From positions 186,001 through 250,000 of the forward strand of contig JAEYOV010000071.1 in assembly GCA_023411395.1 (NCBI GenBank): a DNA stretch of 64,000 nt, read 5' to 3'. A program made the translations under genes and the position numbers. The DNA comes from Bacillota bacterium. Lineage in GTDB: Bacteria > Bacillota > Clostridia > Christensenellales > Aristaeellaceae. Positions 61,044 to 64,000 of the stretch are shown piece after piece; positions within the stretch are counted from its first letter, which is position 1; every line of letters starts with the position of its first letter. The notes beneath the pieces are model-generated. The model was not told the origin of the DNA and made no database searches. It worked only from the letters and a program-made list of their open reading frames with translations.

Positions 61044-61115
61044 GCACTTTCTATGATTGTTTAGTTCAGGCGTAGCTTTCAAACGACCTTCCATAAACGG
61101 CATCCTTCATGAATG

Positions 61116-61748
61116 TTACTCTTCCGGCCACAAATAGAAAAGCTCATCAGTCATCAGTTTTTCCGCCTGCCCGTCAGTCAAGGTATCCAAAAGGGACAGG
61201 ACGGCAGGTGCGTCTTTTTCCCGCATGAGAAGCGTGGCAGTCACCGTGGCGGCGAACTCGGTTTTCTCAAGGTTTGCCGGCTGGCTTTTCAGGTGGTGCA
61301 GCGCCTTGTCCCATTGGGGATAGGCAATCTCCACCCACCAGCGCTGGCTTTTTTCCATCACCGCCACCTGAGCGGCATTCAAGGCCAGGGAACAGGCATG
61401 GCTGTAGGCCCTTACAAGACCGCCCGCTCCCAATAATATACCCCCAAAATACCGTGTTACAACAACGCATACGTTTGTAACGCCCCGGGCGCGGATCACT
61501 TCCATCATCGGCATGCCGGCGGTGCCGCCCGGTTCCCCATCATCGGAAAAGCGCATGATACCGGCATTCTGCCCGATCACATAGGCGAAGCAATTGTGGC
61601 TGGCATTCCGGTGCTCCTTTTGTATGCGCTGCAAAAACGCCAAGGCCGCCTCCTCGGTTTCCGCGGGGGCGGCATGGCCGATGAAGCGGCTTTTGCTGAT
61701 GATATACTCGTCACTGGCCGCTTGTTTTACGGTTTTGAAGGAATTCAT
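61116..61748 (-). CDS. YigZ/IMPACT-family protein
   Basis: A 210-residue protein with an N-terminal UPF0029/IMPACT domain (about 15-125: SRFIGHAAP; FAYVIGQNAG; RFSDDGEPGGTAG; TRYFGGILLGAGGLVRAY) and the C-terminal DUF1949 domain. The family is conserved in bacteria; eukaryotic IMPACT regulates translation through GCN1, while the bacterial function is unclear. Its ATG overlaps the tyrS stop (61745-61748), so it is translationally coupled to tyrS. Confidence 0.93.
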   Translation of the reverse strand: MNSFKTVKQAASDEYIISKSRFIGHAAPAETEEAALAFLQRIQKEHRNASHNCFAYVIGQNAGIMRFSDDGEPGGTAGMPMMEVIRARGVTNVCVVVTRYFGGILLGAGGLVRAYSHACSLALNAAQVAVMEKSQRWWVEIAYPQWDKALHHLKSQPANLEKTEFAATVTATLLMREKDAPAVLSLLDTLTDGQAEKLMTDELFYLWPEE

Positions 61749-62971
61749 CCCTTGAGCACCAAACGGCAGTAGTTCTTTTTGCCCTTGCGCAAAAGCAGGC
61801 CGTCGCTTGCAATGGATTCCGCCGCGACGCGGTATTCGATGTCGGTGACCTTTTCTTCGCTCACAAGGACTGCTCCGGACTGCACCATCTTTCTGGCTTC
61901 ACCCCGGCTGGTACACAGGCCGCACAGGGCAAGAAGTGTGGTCAGGCGGTTGTCCTCTTGGAGCTGCGCGCTTGTTACTTCAAAGCTGGGCACGTGCTCG
62001 CTTTCCGCGCCGCCGGCAAACAGCGCTTGGGCGGCGTTTGCAGCTTTCTGCGCTTCCTCCTCGCCGTGGATGAGCTTTGTGATTTCAAAGGCCAGCACTC
62101 TTTTTGCCTCGTTGATGGCGGAATCTTTGAGGGCGCCCAGGCGGCGGACCTCCTCCATGGGCAGGAAAGTCAAAAGCGCCAGGCATTTTTCCACATCCTG
62201 GTCGTCCACGTTCCGCCAGTACTGATAAAAATCATAGGGCGAGGTGCGTTCCGCGGACAGCCACAGCGCGCCCGCTTCAGTCTTGCCCATCTTTTTGCCG
62301 TCGTGGGTCATTAAAAGCTTGAAGGTGAGGGCAAAGGCATCCTCCTGCTCCTTGCGGCGGATGAGGTCGGCCCCGGCCAGAATGTTGCTCCACTGGTCGT
62401 CGCCGCCCATTTGAAGCCGGCAGCCGTGATCCTGGAACAAACGCAGAAAGTCATAGCTTTGCATCAGCATATAATTGAATTCCAGGAACGTGAGGCCCTT
62501 TTCCAGCCGCTGTTTGTAGCATTCCGCCGTCAGCATGCGGTTGACGGAAAACAGCGCGCCGATGTCCCGTAAAAAGTCTACATAATTCAGCTTCAGCAGC
62601 CAGTCGGCGTTGTTGAGTAGCAGCGCCTTGCCGTCGGAAAAGTCAATGAGCCGGGCGAGCTGCTTTTTGATGGATTGGGCGTTTTGATCGATATCCTCCT
62701 TGGAGAGCATTCTGCGCATGTCGGTTTTGCCGCTGGGGTCGCCCACCATGGTGGTGCCGCCACCGCACAGCGCGATGGGCCGGTGGCCCGCCTTTTGCAG
62801 GTGTGCCATGGCCATGATGGGGATATAGTGGCCCACGTGCAGGCTGTCGGCGGTAGGATCGAAGCCCACGTAGTAGGTGACCTGCTCCCGCTCCATCAGC
62901 TTGTAGAGATCTTCCTCAAAGGTGATTTGGGCGACAAAGCCCCGTTCCTTTAAAATATCAAGAATGTGCAT
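61745..62971 (-). CDS. tyrS: Tyrosyl-tRNA synthetase
   Basis: 408 residues, class I aminoacyl-tRNA synthetase of the bacterial TyrRS type. The HIGH-like motif is DSLHVGHY (about 40) and the KMSKS-like motif KKMGKT (about 230). The tyrosine pocket shows Y (YYVGFD), QGG-like segments, and QMGGDDQWSN. The C-terminal S4 domain (about 345-405) binds tRNA. The length fits the 410-420-residue form. Upstream by 14 bases is the aminotransferase gene, so the two may share a transcript. No T-box leader is visible in the 14-base gap. Confidence 0.97.
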   Translation of the reverse strand: MHILDILKERGFVAQITFEEDLYKLMEREQVTYYVGFDPTADSLHVGHYIPIMAMAHLQKAGHRPIALCGGGTTMVGDPSGKTDMRRMLSKEDIDQNAQSIKKQLARLIDFSDGKALLLNNADWLLKLNYVDFLRDIGALFSVNRMLTAECYKQRLEKGLTFLEFNYMLMQSYDFLRLFQDHGCRLQMGGDDQWSNILAGADLIRRKEQEDAFALTFKLLMTHDGKKMGKTEAGALWLSAERTSPYDFYQYWRNVDDQDVEKCLALLTFLPMEEVRRLGALKDSAINEAKRVLAFEITKLIHGEEEAQKAANAAQALFAGGAESEHVPSFEVTSAQLQEDNRLTTLLALCGLCTSRGEARKMVQSGAVLVSEEKVTDIEYRVAAESIASDGLLLRKGKKNYCRLVLKG

Positions 62972-62985
62972 GGCTTAAGCCTCCC

Positions 62986-64000
62986 TTATTTCGTTGCCTG
63001 GGCGATGACATCCCGCAAAATCGCCATACCCTCGCGGATTTTTTCAATGGGGCTGTTGGAAAAGTTCAGCCGGATGGTGTTGTCATGCCCGCCCTCGGCG
63101 TAAAAGTGGGTGCCGGGCACATAGGCCACCTTCCGCTCCACCGCTTTATGCAAAAGGGTAGTTGCGTTGATGATTTCGGGCAGCTCCGCCCATACGAACA
63201 GGCCGCCTTCGGGCCTTGTATAGGTGGTGCCTTTGGGGAACAGAGCCAATTCCTCCAGCATGGCGTTCAACTGGTGCCCATAGTTTTCACACAGGGAAGC
63301 CACATGGTTGTCCAGCAGGCCTTCCCGCAAAAAGGCGTCCACCACGGCCTGGTTCAGCGTGGCGGTGTGCACATCGGCGGACTGCTTGCCGATAACGCAC
63401 TTGCGCAGGATATTGGGATGCGCGGCGATATACCCCACCCGCATGCCGGGGGAGATCAGCTTCGAAAAGCTCCCCAGAAAGACGACAAGGCCGGCTTTGT
63501 CGTAGGATTTGATGGAAGGAAGCGGCGTGCCGGAATAACGCAAATCCCGGTAGGGGTCATCCTCCGCCACCACGAAACCGTACTTTTCCGCAAGCTCGGC
63601 GATTTGGGGCCGCCTGTCCGCAGCCAGCGTTTTGCCGGTGGGGTTCTGGAAGGTGGGGATGGTATAGAGCATTTTTGGATGATGCCTTAAAACGGCTTCC
63701 TCCAGCTTGTCCACGCGGATGCCGTTTTCATCGCTCTCCACGGGCACCACATTGGCCTGGTACAAGCGCATGCACTGCATGTTGCCAAGGAAGGTTGGGT
63801 TTTCCACCAGGATCACATCGCCGGGGTTGATGAGCGCCTTGCATAATAGGTCCATAGCCTGACTGGAGCCGGAAACGGGCAAAATATCCTCCGGCTTCAC
63901 TTCAAACGAAAACCGCCGCGTCAAATACGGTGCAAGGCTTTCCTTCAGCGGCGCGTATCCTTCTGTGGCCCCGTATTGCAGGATATTTTTTCCGTTCTCT
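62986..64000 (-). CDS. PLP-dependent aminotransferase, LysN/MocR-like (5' end outside window)
   Basis: 338 codons of the C-terminal part; the start lies beyond 64000. It is a fold-type I aminotransferase: NILQYGATEGYAPLKESLAP, PVSGSSQAMDLLCKALINPG, TIPTFQNPTGKTL, VVAEDDPYRDLRY and the PLP lysine in FLGSFSKLISPGMRVGYI. The order and spacing match the 2-aminoadipate/aromatic aminotransferase group (LysN, ARO8-like) that also forms the C-terminal half of MocR regulators; whether a GntR head exists upstream cannot be seen. It transfers an amino group from glutamate or an aromatic/aliphatic amino acid to a keto acid. Confidence 0.92.
   Translation of the reverse strand, partial: ENGKNILQYGATEGYAPLKESLAPYLTRRFSFEVKPEDILPVSGSSQAMDLLCKALINPGDVILVENPTFLGNMQCMRLYQANVVPVESDENGIRVDKLEEAVLRHHPKMLYTIPTFQNPTGKTLAADRRPQIAELAEKYGFVVAEDDPYRDLRYSGTPLPSIKSYDKAGLVVFLGSFSKLISPGMRVGYIAAHPNILRKCVIGKQSADVHTATLNQAVVDAFLREGLLDNHVASLCENYGHQLNAMLEELALFPKGTTYTRPEGGLFVWAELPEIINATTLLHKAVERKVAYVPGTHFYAEGGHDNTIRLNFSNSPIEKIREGMAILRDVIAQATK

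Noticed and set aside
1..64000. CRISPR arrays, rRNA genes and intact insertion sequences
   Set aside because: No regularly spaced repeats, no rRNA signatures and no transposase-like frames were found in the window.

Overview
The window reads as chromosome of a low-to-mid-GC Gram-positive anaerobe, most likely class Clostridia. Supporting signs are strong AGGAGG-type ribosome binding sites, sigma-A promoters, LplB/LplC-type sugar ABC permeases with membrane-bound AraC sensors, Sfp-type NRPS chemistry, a relic of the spore-coat transglutaminase gene tgl, a UMF1-family MFS transporter, DUF5317 beside an HD-GYP protein, and SD-repeat surface protein modules. No rRNA, CRISPR array, intact insertion sequence or phage module was seen. 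I cannot name the species.

Layout. (1) 1-9924 is a sugar-uptake region: the 5' part of a very large solute-binding protein, a cupin-AraC regulator, a membrane-anchored AraC sensor-regulator, and an operon of two permeases plus a solute-binding protein. (2) 10472-27668 is a biosynthetic locus: an Sfp-type phosphopantetheinyl transferase; a five-gene minus-strand operon (3011-residue NRPS A-T-C-A-T-C-A-T-reductase, PaaK-like AMP-ligase, STAS protein, GNAT, and a sensor-PP2C phosphatase ending in an RsbW-like kinase domain); and a divergent MATE exporter whose C-terminus is also an RsbW-like kinase domain. This is the most exciting part: partner-switching proteins encoded inside a natural-product operon, with one kinase module welded onto the exporter and no sigma factor in sight. 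(3) 27669-33706 is a decayed island between two copies of a roughly 200-bp sequence that includes the 3' part of tRNA-Pro(GGG). It carries an NfrB-like glycosyltransferase with a MshEN domain, a GT-C-like membrane protein and a tgl relic. (4) 33707-41262 holds a protein with 31 cysteines and a 2156-residue protein of about 14 SD-type repeats, preceded by a promoter and a possible antiterminator/terminator switch.

(5) 41422-55589 is mostly housekeeping and small membrane genes: rpsT, a DUF2238-like protein, an HD-GYP protein with DUF5317, a Rieske oxidoreductase, a D-2-hydroxyacid dehydrogenase, UMF1 and EamA transporters, ilvE, an RluA-type synthase and a Cof-type HAD phosphatase. Two copies of a three-hairpin intergenic repeat with compensating stem changes lie here. 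(6) 55803-64000 has carA, then a carB gene fused in frame to a diaminopimelate-epimerase domain that lacks one of its two catalytic cysteines, then yigZ, tyrS and a partial MocR/LysN-type aminotransferase.

How the parts may work together (inference). In region 2 the peptide is built on carrier domains activated by the phosphopantetheinyl transferase, started by an adenylation domain lacking the amino-binding Asp, and released reductively, probably as an aldehyde. The MATE protein would export it. The extracellular sensor of the phosphatase could set the phosphorylation state of the STAS protein, which could gate the kinase domain on the exporter. Only the domain content and gene order are seen; the circuit itself is hypothesis.
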